DNA of 54,541 nucleotides from Gammaproteobacteria bacterium (GCA_029246085.1 JAQWOB010000023.1:1-54541); one strand, 5' to 3'; counted from the stretch's first letter, positions 1 to 8,380 are shown. Numbers and translations: made by a program. Notes: generated by a model from the sequence alone, not told the origin.

Positions 1-58
1 GACAGAGTTATTAGTTTAATTCCATATCAAAATAATAGTACCTACACATACACTCACT

Positions 59-67
59 TGCTATAAT
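59..67 (+). promoter_or_regulatory. extended -10 promoter of the 34-aa membrane protein gene
   Basis: The sequence TGCTATAAT is a consensus -10 hexamer (62-67) with the TG of an extended -10 element. No good -35 hexamer lies 17 bp upstream, as is common for extended -10 promoters. Transcription would start near 74, about 17 nt before the ATG at 91, leaving room for the Shine-Dalgarno AAGGAG at 79-84. Confidence 0.5.
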
Positions 68-90
68 ACATTCGAATCAAGGAGCTAAAT

Positions 91-195
91 ATGGATAGTC
101 TAAGCGAATTTATATATAACTGGGGCCCACTAGTAACATTCTTCATATTCATAGGGGCAATGGTATACATTTACTTTACAGGTGAATTTGATTAA
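91..195 (+). CDS. 34-residue single-pass membrane protein
   Basis: This small ORF encodes MDSLSEFIYNWGPLVTFFIF and continues to IGAMVYIYFTGEFD. It has one hydrophobic segment of about 20 residues (roughly 13-30) between short acidic ends. The case that it is real rests on its signals: a consensus extended -10 promoter and an AAGGAG Shine-Dalgarno with 6-nt spacing to the ATG. I do not recognise a family. The pattern W-G, a hydrophobic stretch, Y-x-Y and a terminal F-D loosely resembles CcoQ/FixQ-type small oxidase subunits, and the cytochrome c maturation genes downstream make a respiratory role possible, but this is speculation. Confidence 0.5.
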   Translation: MDSLSEFIYNWGPLVTFFIFIGAMVYIYFTGEFD

Positions 196-350
196 TTGAG
201 AGAACCTAGGTTATTGAGGGTATAGGGATACTTTAACATTTGAAAGCATTGGTATCACTGGAAATGAGAGGAGGTGCAAGACTCATCCTTGATCATTCAA
301 ACATATTTTGTGTAGTTTTTGTTTTAGGGTTTATAGGCTAACATTCTGTT
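196..350. other. 155-bp gap before ccmD, no confident gene
   Basis: No convincing gene lies here. There is a perfect 10-bp palindrome AACCTAGGTT at 203-212 and a very strong Shine-Dalgarno-like AGGAGGTG at 268-275 with no ATG at proper distance. A 25-codon frame from ATG 264 to TAA 339-341 ends in a hydrophobic stretch, but that ATG lies upstream of the strong SD. It could be a leader peptide or a gene remnant. ccmA, ccmB and ccmC, which usually precede ccmD, are not here. Confidence 0.4.
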
Positions 351-476
351 ATGAACAATTATTTTATTTATATTTTTTCATCATATGCAATAGTTATTAC
401 TTTTATGGTTATAAATTTATTACTACTTTATAAGCAATTTAGTGATACGAAGACTATGATCAAGAAAAGAGGCTAA
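351..476 (+). CDS. ccmD: cytochrome c maturation protein CcmD (small membrane subunit)
   Basis: A 41-residue protein, MNNYFIYIFSSYAIVITFMV and onward to a basic tail with KQFSDTKTMIKKRG. One transmembrane helix occupies about residues 8-27, followed by a positively charged cytoplasmic tail, the usual CcmD architecture. The family is poorly conserved and typically 40-70 residues. CcmD helps release holo-CcmE from the CcmABC complex. Assignment rests on size, topology and position, 4 bp upstream of ccmE. The start has no strong SD. The usual upstream partners ccmABC are missing from this stretch. Confidence 0.7.
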   Translation: MNNYFIYIFSSYAIVITFMVINLLLLYKQFSDTKTMIKKRG

Positions 477-480
477 GTAT

Positions 481-942
481 ATGAAAAAAAGAACCCTGAG
501 AATTTATTATGTTGCTTTCATTCTAATCTCATTAAGTATTATTTTTTTCTTATTTATAAAAACTTTTAATGAAAATCTTTTATTTTATAGAAGCCCATCT
601 CAAATAACTGCCGGAGAATTTCCGAAAGATTATATATTTAGAGTTGGAGGGGTCGTACTAGATGGAACTCTGATTAAAAGTAAAACCTCAACTAATGTAA
701 AGTTTTCCATAACTGATTATGAAAAAACAATTGGTATTAGTTATAATGGAATTCTTCCAGATTTATTTAGAGAAGGACAGGGTGTAGTGATCAGAGGAAA
801 GCTAGGTACTGATGGCATTTTTTATGCAGAAGAAGTATTGGCTAAGCATGATGAGACATATATGCCGCCAGAAGTATTAGACAGCTTAAAAATGAAAGAA
901 AAAACAATAGAAGATACTACAAAATCTATGAATATTTATTAA
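481..942 (+). CDS. ccmE: cytochrome c maturation heme chaperone CcmE
   Basis: 153 residues. CcmE is the membrane-anchored periplasmic chaperone that binds heme covalently through a histidine and passes it to CcmF/H. An N-terminal signal anchor spans about residues 8-26. The OB-fold domain follows (FRVGGVVLDGTL, then GILPDLFREGQGVVIRGKL). The heme-binding motif is present as LAKHDETYMPPEV at about 120-132, with the His in the conserved LAKHDExYxPPEV context. Length is normal. It lies 4 bp after ccmD and 4 bp before ccmF. Confidence 0.97.
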   Translation: MKKRTLRIYYVAFILISLSIIFFLFIKTFNENLLFYRSPSQITAGEFPKDYIFRVGGVVLDGTLIKSKTSTNVKFSITDYEKTIGISYNGILPDLFREGQGVVIRGKLGTDGIFYAEEVLAKHDETYMPPEVLDSLKMKEKTIEDTTKSMNIY

Positions 943-946
943 CAAT

Positions 947-2875
947 ATGATTTCTTATATAGGATCTTTTATAATATTAATAGCTCTTCTAAACGCAAGT
1001 TTATTAGTTCTATCTAAACCTATACTGTCCAAAATAACTTCTGACTATGATTCTTTAATTTTATCTACATCAAAACTTCAATTTCCATTAGTTCTAATAG
1101 CTTTTATTTGTTTGATTGTTGCTTTTGTAAACGATGATTTCTCTTTAAAATATATTTCTTCTAATTCAAATTCTGCATTACCGTTCTTCTATAAAATATC
1201 AGCCACTTGGGCCGGACATGAGGGGTCTATGCTTTTATGGTGTTTAATATTAAGTTTTTGGACATTTATGGCAAGCATGTATAGCAAATCTTTGGATACA
1301 CAATTCAGGCTTAAATTTTTATCAATTATGGGTTTTCTAAATCTAGGATTTTTACTTTTTCTAGTATTCACCTCAAACCCTTTTGAAAAGAATATTTCGA
1401 TACCTATTGATGGAAAAGACTTGAATCCTTTGTTACAAGACTTTGGTTTAATCATACACCCGCCTATGCTTTATATGGGATATGTGGGATTATCTGTTGT
1501 TTTTAGTTTTGCCGTTACTTGTCTCTTGCAACATGATTTTAAAAAGGAATGGGCAAAATGGATACGACCTTGGGCTCTAATGTCATGGAGTTTCTTAACA
1601 CTAGGAATAGCTCTAGGCAGCTGGTGGGCATACTATGAGTTAGGTTGGGGAGGTTGGTGGTTCTGGGACCCTGTAGAAAATGCATCATTTATGCCATGGC
1701 TTATAACTACAGCTTTAATACACTCATTGATAACATGTGAACAGAAATCAATGTTTAAAAACTGGACTATTTTGCTTTCAATTATGGCTTTTTCATTAAG
1801 TTTGTTAGGAACCTTTTTAGTAAGGTCAGGAATTCTTATTTCAGTACACTCATTTGCAAATGATCCAGCAAGAGGGGCTTTTATCTTATTATTCTTAACT
1901 ATAGTTGTCGGAGGATCACTTTTAATTTATTTTAAAAATTCACCTAAAATTAAAGATAATATTTCATTTGATTTCTTTTCAAGAGAAAGCTTCTTTTTAA
2001 TTAATAATATTCTTCTTGTAACAGCAACTTTTACAATATTATTAGGAACAATGTATCCTTTACTGTTAGATTTGCTTGGACTTGAAAAAATATCTGTCGG
2101 TGTTCCATACTATAATGCAGTTTTTCTTCCAATCATGACACCATTAGCACTTCTTGCGGGGTATATACCTATATTGTTTCTTTCAAAGCGTAAGGATAAA
2201 AAATACATACTCAACCACTTACTCGCAAGTTTATTGGTTGTAATATTTTTGTCTTTATTAAGTATAGCTTTTTTTGATAACTTCAATTTAAATGTATTGT
2301 TGGGAATTTTCATATTCATCTGGATATCATTCAACATAATATATGATTTGATCAACAGATATTATCTTTCTAAGACAAAGAATATATTTTTCAAAAATAT
2401 AGGAATGACTTTAGCTCATCTTGGATTAGCAGTTTTTATTTTAGGAGCAACAATTGTTGAAAATAATAAGGTTGAAAAAGAAATTGTAGTAAAAATTGGG
2501 GAAACAATAGAAATTAAAAATTATGCTTTTAAATTTAAAAGTATAAGCGAATATGATGGACCTAATTACTTAGGAGTTAAGGCTAAATTTCTTGTATATG
2601 AAAACAATAATCTTATAACAGAGCTTTATCCTGAAAAAAGAATATATGCTTCTAATAATAATATGCCAATGACAGAAGCTGGCATAGATCCAGGGCTCAG
2701 TAGAGATTTATACATCACCCTGGGCAGTCTTATAAATGATGATGTGTGGTCTGTTAGAATATATCATAAGCCTTTTATTAGACTGATATGGTTGGGAGCC
2801 TTGATGATGGTTTTCGGCGGAGTTCTCAGTGTTCTCTCTAAAAGAAAGAGTAAATCTATAGCTCTTTCAGGGTAA
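947..2875 (+). CDS. ccmF: cytochrome c-type biogenesis protein CcmF (heme lyase subunit)
   Basis: 642 residues, the usual length. CcmF is the multi-pass inner-membrane core of the heme lyase that attaches heme to apocytochrome c, with CcmH and CcmI. The tryptophan-rich periplasmic signature WGGWWFWDPVENASFMPW is at about residues 234-251. Other conserved stretches are WAGHEGSMLLW (about 88-98) and LIIHPPMLYMGYVG (about 168-181), both with conserved His. Many hydrophobic helices run to the C-terminus. The gene starts 4 bp after ccmE and is followed 6 bp later by ccmG, in one operon. Confidence 0.98.
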   Translation: MISYIGSFIILIALLNASLLVLSKPILSKITSDYDSLILSTSKLQFPLVLIAFICLIVAFVNDDFSLKYISSNSNSALPFFYKISATWAGHEGSMLLWCLILSFWTFMASMYSKSLDTQFRLKFLSIMGFLNLGFLLFLVFTSNPFEKNISIPIDGKDLNPLLQDFGLIIHPPMLYMGYVGLSVVFSFAVTCLLQHDFKKEWAKWIRPWALMSWSFLTLGIALGSWWAYYELGWGGWWFWDPVENASFMPWLITTALIHSLITCEQKSMFKNWTILLSIMAFSLSLLGTFLVRSGILISVHSFANDPARGAFILLFLTIVVGGSLLIYFKNSPKIKDNISFDFFSRESFFLINNILLVTATFTILLGTMYPLLLDLLGLEKISVGVPYYNAVFLPIMTPLALLAGYIPILFLSKRKDKKYILNHLLASLLVVIFLSLLSIAFFDNFNLNVLLGIFIFIWISFNIIYDLINRYYLSKTKNIFFKNIGMTLAHLGLAVFILGATIVENNKVEKEIVVKIGETIEIKNYAFKFKSISEYDGPNYLGVKAKFLVYENNNLITELYPEKRIYASNNNMPMTEAGIDPGLSRDLYITLGSLINDDVWSVRIYHKPFIRLIWLGALMMVFGGVLSVLSKRKSKSIALSG

Positions 2876-2881
2876 AATAAG

Positions 2882-3406
2882 ATGAAGATTAAAATACCTC
2901 TGATTATTTTTATTTTTTTTATAGCAGTTCTTTTTTTTGGTTTATTTATAGAAACCAGAACTATACAGTCGCCGTTGATTGGTAAAAAATTGCCGAATTA
3001 TGAATTAGTAGAATTAAATACTGGTTATAAATCAGATATATACATGTTGCCTAATGAGCCATTCCTATTAAATGTATGGGCTAGCTGGTGTTTAGAATGC
3101 ATCAGAGAACATTCAGTATTAACAAATATAGCTAAAGATAAAAAATTAAAGATAGTTGGTATAAACTATAAAGACGAGAGAAATGATGCGCTTGGCTGGT
3201 TATCAATTTATGGCAACCCATACCTTTATAATATATATGATTATACTGGTCAGCTTGGTTTAGATTTGGGAGTATATGGAGTACCAGAAACTTTTTTAGT
3301 TGATAAAAATAGAATAATCAGAGCAAAGCATATTGGAGCTATCACTAATGATATTTATCAACAGCAAATAATACCCATGGTTGAGAAGATTAATGAAGGC
3401 AATTAA
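2882..3406 (+). CDS. ccmG: thiol:disulfide interchange protein CcmG (DsbE)
   Basis: 174 residues. It is a membrane-anchored periplasmic thioredoxin-like protein that keeps the apocytochrome heme-binding cysteines reduced. A signal anchor spans about residues 5-22. The thioredoxin fold carries the active site NVWASWCLECIREH at about 64-77; the CxxC dipeptide is Leu-Glu, an uncommon variant of the WCxxC motif. The cis-proline region GVYGVPETFLVD at about 131-142 is the CcmG hallmark. The 3' end overlaps ccmH by 14 nt. Confidence 0.95.
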   Translation: MKIKIPLIIFIFFIAVLFFGLFIETRTIQSPLIGKKLPNYELVELNTGYKSDIYMLPNEPFLLNVWASWCLECIREHSVLTNIAKDKKLKIVGINYKDERNDALGWLSIYGNPYLYNIYDYTGQLGLDLGVYGVPETFLVDKNRIIRAKHIGAITNDIYQQQIIPMVEKINEGN

Positions 3407-3767
3407 AGATTTTATATATGCTGGAATACTGATATCTATTATACAAATAGGAGCATTAGCTGACGCAAAAAAAGATGATATTCTTTATAATCAAATGATA
3501 ACTGAAATAAGGTGTATGGTTTGCCAAAATCAAAATATTGCTGAATCTGAAGCTCCTCTAGCAATTGATCTAAGAAATAAGGTAAGAGAGATGGTAGATG
3601 AGGGAAAAGATGAAGACTATATCAAAGGATACATGTCTGAAAGATATAGTGATTTTATATTATATGAACCTTCTTTTTCTCCTAGAAATTTAATATTATG
3701 GCTTGGGCCATTTTTATTTTTATTTATTATTAGTTATTACTTTTTTCGGAGAAGTTTGAAAAAGTGA
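3393..3767 (+). CDS. ccmH: cytochrome c-type biogenesis protein CcmH
   Basis: 124 residues from ATG 3393. A TTG at 3381 in the same frame is possible, but the ATG gives a clean signal peptide (MKAIKDFIYAGILISIIQIG, then ALADA) and has a GAGAAG Shine-Dalgarno-like stretch just upstream. The apocytochrome-reducing motif is IRCMVCQNQNIAES (canonical LRCxxCQNQ). A C-terminal helix (LILWLGPFLFLFIISYYFF) anchors it. CcmH reduces or presents apocytochrome c to CcmF. Length matches the short CcmH type; a separate CcmI follows. Confidence 0.94.
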   Translation: MKAIKDFIYAGILISIIQIGALADAKKDDILYNQMITEIRCMVCQNQNIAESEAPLAIDLRNKVREMVDEGKDEDYIKGYMSERYSDFILYEPSFSPRNLILWLGPFLFLFIISYYFFRRSLKK

Positions 3768-4726
3768 TTTATTTAATTTTAGCCCTTTTATCATTTATAT
3801 ATTTTTTGTTTCTATATAAAAACTTTGGTGAAAAATCTAGATTAGCAAAACAAGGTTTGAGCATCAATTTAATTTTTATAATTCTATTCATTGGGGCTAC
3901 CATAATTTTTTTTAAAGATTCTGGGGTATTAGAAAAACAAGAGTATGATGAAATATTAAGTAAACACCAAGAGATTAGAAATAATATTCTTACTATTAAA
4001 AAGAATATACCTGTGCTTAAAATAAAATTAGAAAAAGATTCTGATTATTATCAAGGCTGGGTCATGTTAGCTAAATCTTATATTATTACGGATAATCTGT
4101 TATTGTCTGCAGATTCTTATGAAAAAGCTATATCAATAAAAAATAATGATAGTTTGATTTTGGAAGAATATATTAATATTTTAAGAAGAATTGATTCCAA
4201 GTCAAATAAAGAAAAAATTATAAAAACTTTTGATAAGCTTATATTTTTGAATCCATCTGATATAACTGTCTATAATATGAAGCTAAATTATTCTGTTGAA
4301 ATAAATGATGCTACCTTAACAAAAGAAATTTTAAATAATGTTGTTAATAATAATTTAATTAAAGATAAGACTCCTTATATTCAAGCATTAAAAGAATTAA
4401 ATTCATCTTCTAATAAATTTACATTTGAAATAAAATTATCTAACAAAATATATAAATCTTTAAAATTAATACCATATATATTTTTTATCTTAAAAGATAA
4501 GGTTGACGGACCACCTTTTGCTGTAAAAAAGGTTTCTAGCATTACTCTTGGTAAAGAGATAATCATCTCGTCTGAAAATAAAATGATAAAGGGTTTGGAT
4601 CTTCCAAAAAATGTTACATTATATATTAAAGGAAGTGAAAATAATTATGTTGATGATAAGATGCTTGATTTGTTTGAATCTGAAGCTTTGAATCTTTTAT
4701 CCAATACATCTTATGTTGTGGACTAG
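3764..4726 (+). CDS. ccmI: CcmI/CycH-type apocytochrome c chaperone with TPR region
   Basis: 320 residues, starting at a GTG that overlaps the ccmH stop (GTGA, translational coupling). Two N-terminal transmembrane helices (about 1-17 and 32-50) are followed by a tetratricopeptide-like region (YYQGWVMLAKSYIITDNLLL, then DSYEKAISI at about 98-126) and a C-terminal beta-rich region typical of CycH. CcmI binds apocytochrome C-termini and hands them to CcmFH. It is the most divergent gene of the operon, and assignment leans on topology plus position. Its TAG stop overlaps the trhO stop within the palindrome CTAG. Confidence 0.85.
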   Translation: MIYLILALLSFIYFLFLYKNFGEKSRLAKQGLSINLIFIILFIGATIIFFKDSGVLEKQEYDEILSKHQEIRNNILTIKKNIPVLKIKLEKDSDYYQGWVMLAKSYIITDNLLLSADSYEKAISIKNNDSLILEEYINILRRIDSKSNKEKIIKTFDKLIFLNPSDITVYNMKLNYSVEINDATLTKEILNNVVNNNLIKDKTPYIQALKELNSSSNKFTFEIKLSNKIYKSLKLIPYIFFILKDKVDGPPFAVKKVSSITLGKEIIISSENKMIKGLDLPKNVTLYIKGSENNYVDDKMLDLFESEALNLLSNTSYVVD

Positions 4727-5421
4727 AGAGTTATCCTGTCATCAAATACGAAACAATCGCCTTCCCACCTGCCTTTGCTTTTATTTTTGTTCAGGTAATT
4801 AATTATGCCGCCCTTGAGCTGAAAAACATTTTTAAAACCAAGATTAGTTAAGGCTACACTAGCTTTTTCACATCTTATTCCACCAGTGCAAAATATTGCA
4901 ATATCTTTTTCTTTATCTATGTCTTCTATTGTTTTAAGTGATTTTTCTATATCACTGAAATTCAAAAGATTAAGGCTTTTTGAATTTTTGAAAGTCCCCA
5001 TTAGGTATTCAAATCTATTTCGCATATCAATTACAAGGGTCTCTTGTTCTAGCAGTACATCCCAATCCTTAGGCTCTAAAGATTTATTTTTAACAATTAC
5101 TTCTTCTGATATAGAAAAACCTGCCTTAATAATTTCATCTTTCACTTTCACTTTTAACTTAGTAAATACTTTTTTACTCACTTTTGATTCATTAAAATGT
5201 ATATCTCCTAAACCTAATAATTTCTTGATATATGTTTTGGCTGACTCAATATCTTGTATTGGTCCGCATATATTTGCATTAATACCTTCATTCGCAATTA
5301 GTACTGTCCCTAATATATCTAAGTTGTTTAGAAAATTAAAAATATTAAATCTAGTTCTTTCGGTTTCTGTTATTTGAGTAAATTTGTAGAAACTAATTAC
5401 TCTATCTATTTTTTTATGCAT
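4723..5421 (-). CDS. trhO: tRNA uridine(34) hydroxylase, rhodanese family (TrhO/YceA)
   Basis: 232 residues. TrhO hydroxylates U34 of tRNA anticodons in the 5-hydroxyuridine pathway. The N-terminal acylphosphatase-like region (VLIANEGINANICG at about 40-53) precedes a rhodanese domain with the catalytic cysteine loop FCTGGIRCEKASVAL at about 177-191, the UPF0176 signature. The C-terminus (QLKGGIINYLNKN) is typical, though the protein is shorter than E. coli YceA and lacks its Cys-rich tail. It lies downstream of, and overlaps by 16 nt, the O-methyltransferase gene. Confidence 0.92.
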   Translation of the reverse strand: MHKKIDRVISFYKFTQITETERTRFNIFNFLNNLDILGTVLIANEGINANICGPIQDIESAKTYIKKLLGLGDIHFNESKVSKKVFTKLKVKVKDEIIKAGFSISEEVIVKNKSLEPKDWDVLLEQETLVIDMRNRFEYLMGTFKNSKSLNLLNFSDIEKSLKTIEDIDKEKDIAIFCTGGIRCEKASVALTNLGFKNVFQLKGGIINYLNKNKSKGRWEGDCFVFDDRITL

Positions 5422-6074
5422 AAAGTCATTCCGTCATAAATCGATATAAGGCAATGATCAACTCTTTCATCCTTAGCTATGAAATTATTTAACAATTTTA
5501 TAGATTTAGTGCTAGAAGAGTTATCATTTTCATCTAATACTTTTCCTTTCCAGATTGTGTTATCTATAATAATTATTCCGCCCGATCTAATTAATTTTAA
5601 AGATTTTTCATAATAATCTAAATAATTACTTTTGTCAGCATCTATAAATACGAAATCAAATGTATTTTCAAGATTACTAGAAATAAAATTATCCAAGGTA
5701 TCTTTAGCATTCCCTAGTAAAAGCTCTATCTTATTATTAAGTTTTAGTTTATCCCAATATTTTTCTGCAATGTGAGTAAACTCTTTAGATTTATCTAGGG
5801 CAAATAGCTTTCCATTTTTTACCATGCCTTCTGCTATACAAATAGAGCTATACCCTGTAAATACACCTATTTCAATACATTTTGTAAACCCACCTAACGT
5901 ACAAATCATTTTAATTAATGCTCCTTGTGCTGCACCAATTTGCATTATAGAGATATCGCCAAGTCCAGATGTCTCATCACGTAGTTCTTTCAAGACAGGA
6001 GATTCTTTATAGCCAACTAAATCTATATATGACCTTAATTTATTTGGATCTAATTGAGTATCTTTATGCTTCAT
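5406..6074 (-). CDS. class I SAM-dependent O-methyltransferase (caffeoyl-CoA OMT-like)
   Basis: 222 residues of the Methyltransf_3 family. The SAM site is CIEIGVFTGYSSICIAEGM at about 64-82, with the acidic motif KLFALDKS. The metal-binding and catalytic motif FVFIDADKSNYLDYYE is at about 141-156, followed by GGIIIIDNTIWKG. Family members methylate catechol-type hydroxyls with a divalent metal, and the bacterial substrate is usually unknown. The ATG immediately follows the yceI TAG. It lies in a minus-strand run CDP-alcohol transferase > yceI > OMT > trhO, so it may belong to the neighbouring uncharacterised pathway. Confidence 0.88.
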   Translation of the reverse strand: MKHKDTQLDPNKLRSYIDLVGYKESPVLKELRDETSGLGDISIMQIGAAQGALIKMICTLGGFTKCIEIGVFTGYSSICIAEGMVKNGKLFALDKSKEFTHIAEKYWDKLKLNNKIELLLGNAKDTLDNFISSNLENTFDFVFIDADKSNYLDYYEKSLKLIRSGGIIIIDNTIWKGKVLDENDNSSSTKSIKLLNNFIAKDERVDHCLISIYDGMTLCIKK

Positions 6075-6659
6075 CTATTGTTTAATTGCTTCAAACTCTA
6101 TTATCAAATCTATTTGATCGCCAACAAGATTTTTTTTAACAGCATAATTCATGCCAAAGTCTGATCTATTAAAGCTAGCTGTTGCAGATACACCCATCAC
6201 AATTGGTTTAGTGAAACCAAAGGGATATTTCTCAATTTTATTAATAACAGCATTTAGAATAATTTTTTTTGATATACCTAATAATGTTAATTCTCCAGAA
6301 ACTTTATTAGGGTTTTTATTTAAATCATTATTAGCTGCTTTAAAAGTCATTATTGGAAAACTTTTTACATTAAGAAAGTCAGGACTTTTTAAGTGTGAAT
6401 CTCTTTTTTCATGATTGGTAAATACGCTAGATGTATCAATAATTATTTCTACATTTGAGAGAATATTTTTATCTTTATCATAGGAGAATGAACCACTGAC
6501 TTTTTTAAACATTCCAAGTGTTTTTGCATAGCCAGCATGCTCAACTAGAAATCCTAAACTAAAGTGAGATTCATCAATAACATAAGCATCATCTTTAGCA
6601 ATAACTAATTGAGTAAAAAATATACTTACGATGATAATTAATACCTTATATGTTCTCAT
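6075..6659 (-). CDS. YceI-family periplasmic lipid-binding protein
   Basis: 194 residues from the ATG at 6659, which has an AAGAGGG Shine-Dalgarno and begins a clean signal peptide (MRTYKVLIIIVSIFFTQLVI, then AK). YceI lipocalin-like domain signatures are DESHFSLGFLVEHAGYAKTLGMF in overall form, VSGSFSYD, KSPDFLNVKSFPIMTFKA and GVSATASFNRSDFGMNYA. Family members bind polyisoprenoids or amphiphiles in the periplasm. It overlaps the end of the CDP-alcohol phosphatidyltransferase gene by 14 nt, so the two are translationally coupled. That context suggests handling of a lipid made by this locus (inference). Confidence 0.92.
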   Translation of the reverse strand: MRTYKVLIIIVSIFFTQLVIAKDDAYVIDESHFSLGFLVEHAGYAKTLGMFKKVSGSFSYDKDKNILSNVEIIIDTSSVFTNHEKRDSHLKSPDFLNVKSFPIMTFKAANNDLNKNPNKVSGELTLLGISKKIILNAVINKIEKYPFGFTKPIVMGVSATASFNRSDFGMNYAVKKNLVGDQIDLIIEFEAIKQ

Positions 6660-7374
6660 GCTTTTCCCTCTTATATAACCAAAGTATATCCTTTGCGAAA
6701 GAAAAAGTAATGACAAATAATGATATCAATACTAAATAACTTAATGATATATCTTTAATATATTGGCTATGACAAATTATTAATAAAAATGTTGATAGGG
6801 CGCAGCTAATTTTCCTGTAATAACTTTCTGGAAGATCATACTTCATCCATTTACATTTATTCATGGATATTAAAAATAAATATCTATAGGTAGGGATTAA
6901 AAATACTATTATAGATACATCTTTATTCAGATATAAAGAGATAGATAGTATTAATATTAATAGAGTATCAGCATCTTGATCAAATATTTCTCCAAAACTA
7001 TTTTGTTCATTAAATCTTCTTGCTATATACCCATCAACCCCATCCAAGCATAAAGCTAAAAAAGCTATCAAGGCAAAGTAGCTATTATGGTAAAAATTTT
7101 TTAAAATATCTTGGTCTGAAAATGCATTTATAGATATAGATAGAAGAATTATTGATATTATTACCCTTAAATATGTCACCTCAGAAGCATATGTAAATTT
7201 ATTTTCCTTAAAATGGTTAAATATATAAAATATAAGAGTTGAAATAATTAAAAATAATATAGTATTTTGTAGTACTATTAATAGTGTTAGGTCTTTGTAT
7301 AAAATAGCACCAAGCAATATTATTAAGGCTAAATATGCTCTCGAGATAGTTTTTAGTATAAAGAAATTAATCAT
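6646..7374 (-). CDS. CDP-alcohol phosphatidyltransferase family protein
   Basis: 242 residues, multi-pass membrane. It contains the complete CDP-alcohol phosphotransferase signature DGxxAR-x8-GxxxDxxxD, seen as DGYIARRFNEQNSFGEIFDQ followed by DAD at about residues 112-134. Such enzymes move a phosphatidyl group from CDP-diacylglycerol, or a related CDP-linked lipid, onto an alcohol. The substrate cannot be read from the sequence, and this does not look like PgsA or PssA. It is divergent from the MDR-dehydrogenase operon across 20 bp and coupled to yceI. Confidence 0.9.
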   Translation of the reverse strand: MINFFILKTISRAYLALIILLGAILYKDLTLLIVLQNTILFLIISTLIFYIFNHFKENKFTYASEVTYLRVIISIILLSISINAFSDQDILKNFYHNSYFALIAFLALCLDGVDGYIARRFNEQNSFGEIFDQDADTLLILILSISLYLNKDVSIIVFLIPTYRYLFLISMNKCKWMKYDLPESYYRKISCALSTFLLIICHSQYIKDISLSYLVLISLFVITFSFAKDILWLYKREKHENI

Positions 7375-7394
7375 AATTAATATTTAAGTGTAGT

Positions 7395-8378
7395 ATGAAA
7401 AAAATAAACGCACAATCATTCTGGATTAAGAAAAAAAATAGTAGTTATATAAAAAGCCATACTATTGATTCACCAAAGGAAAACGAGATTTTAATTCAAA
7501 CAGTATATAGTGGAATCAGCTATGGAACAGAAAAAATTGTTTATACCGGAGCTGTTCCTGACAGTCAAAAAGAATTAATGAAGTGCCCATATCAAGAGGG
7601 AAAATTCGGCTCAGATGTTAAATATGGGTATATGAATATAGGTAAAGTAATAGAAGGTTCATCTAAGTTTAAAGGAAAATATGTATATACATTGTACCCT
7701 CATCAAACACATTATGTATTAAATGAATCTGAGGTAACTCTAATTTCAGAATCAATTCCACTAAAAAGGTGTTTATTGACAGCAAACATGGAGACTGCAG
7801 TAAATGGTATGTGGGATACGTTGCCGTCTTGTGGTGATAAAATATTAGTCATAGGTTCTGGAGTAGTTGGATTTTTAATGGCCTACTTACTGAAATCCAT
7901 ACCTGGTTGTGAAATATTACTGGTTGATAGTGATACAAAAAAAAGTAAACTTTCTAAAATATTTAATATTAATTTTAAAACCCAGATACCTAAAAACTAT
8001 AAGGCAAATATTATTTATGAGTGTTCTGGAAATGCTGATATTATAAATAGCCTAAGCAAGCATGTTAAAGATGAGGCCACTATTTGTATATTGAGTTGGT
8101 ATGGAGATAATGTTTCCAGAGTTAAATTTGGTGAAGAATTCCTTTCAAAAAGGATTAAGATTATTTTTTCTCAAGTATCAAAAGTTTCCCATAATAGAAG
8201 CAAATACTGGAATAATGTCCAAAGAAGAGAGTTAGCAATTAGTATGTTAAATGATGAGAGATTAGATCATCTAGTAGAAAACAAAATGATAAATTTTAAT
8301 AAGCTGCCAAAATTTTTCTCTGAAATGATAAAAGGACAGAAATTTTTTTGTAAAGTAGTAAGTTATGGAGATAAATAA
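7395..8378 (+). CDS. zinc-less MDR-family dehydrogenase (putative)
   Basis: 327 residues of the medium-chain dehydrogenase/reductase fold. The N-terminal GroES-like half contains TVYSGISYGTEKIVYTGAVP (about 36-55) and PYQEGKF, then VKYGYMNIGKV. The nucleotide-binding half has VIGSGVVGFLMAYL at about 152-165 and LLVDSD. At the usual catalytic zinc Cys position there is Ser (YSGIS), and the four-cysteine structural zinc lobe is absent, so it is probably a zinc-independent NAD(P)H oxidoreductase of the BchC-like group. It starts the five-gene operon; the next gene begins 2 bp later. Confidence 0.8.
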   Translation: MKKINAQSFWIKKKNSSYIKSHTIDSPKENEILIQTVYSGISYGTEKIVYTGAVPDSQKELMKCPYQEGKFGSDVKYGYMNIGKVIEGSSKFKGKYVYTLYPHQTHYVLNESEVTLISESIPLKRCLLTANMETAVNGMWDTLPSCGDKILVIGSGVVGFLMAYLLKSIPGCEILLVDSDTKKSKLSKIFNINFKTQIPKNYKANIIYECSGNADIINSLSKHVKDEATICILSWYGDNVSRVKFGEEFLSKRIKIIFSQVSKVSHNRSKYWNNVQRRELAISMLNDERLDHLVENKMINFNKLPKFFSEMIKGQKFFCKVVSYGDK

Positions 8379-8380
8379 CT

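Noticed and set aside
1-66. Open frame from the left edge to TAA 64-66, possible 3' end of an upstream gene
   Set aside because: Only 21 codons, with no recognisable motif; the -10 of the next gene overlaps its stop. Too short to support.
264-341. 25-codon ORF after ATG 264 with hydrophobic end
   Set aside because: The strong SD-like AGGAGGTG lies inside it rather than before it, and no family is recognised; kept only as part of the gap description.
4886-5377. Plus-strand 163-codon open frame
   Set aside because: It is entirely antisense to trhO, whose rhodanese motif is clear; low-complexity product.
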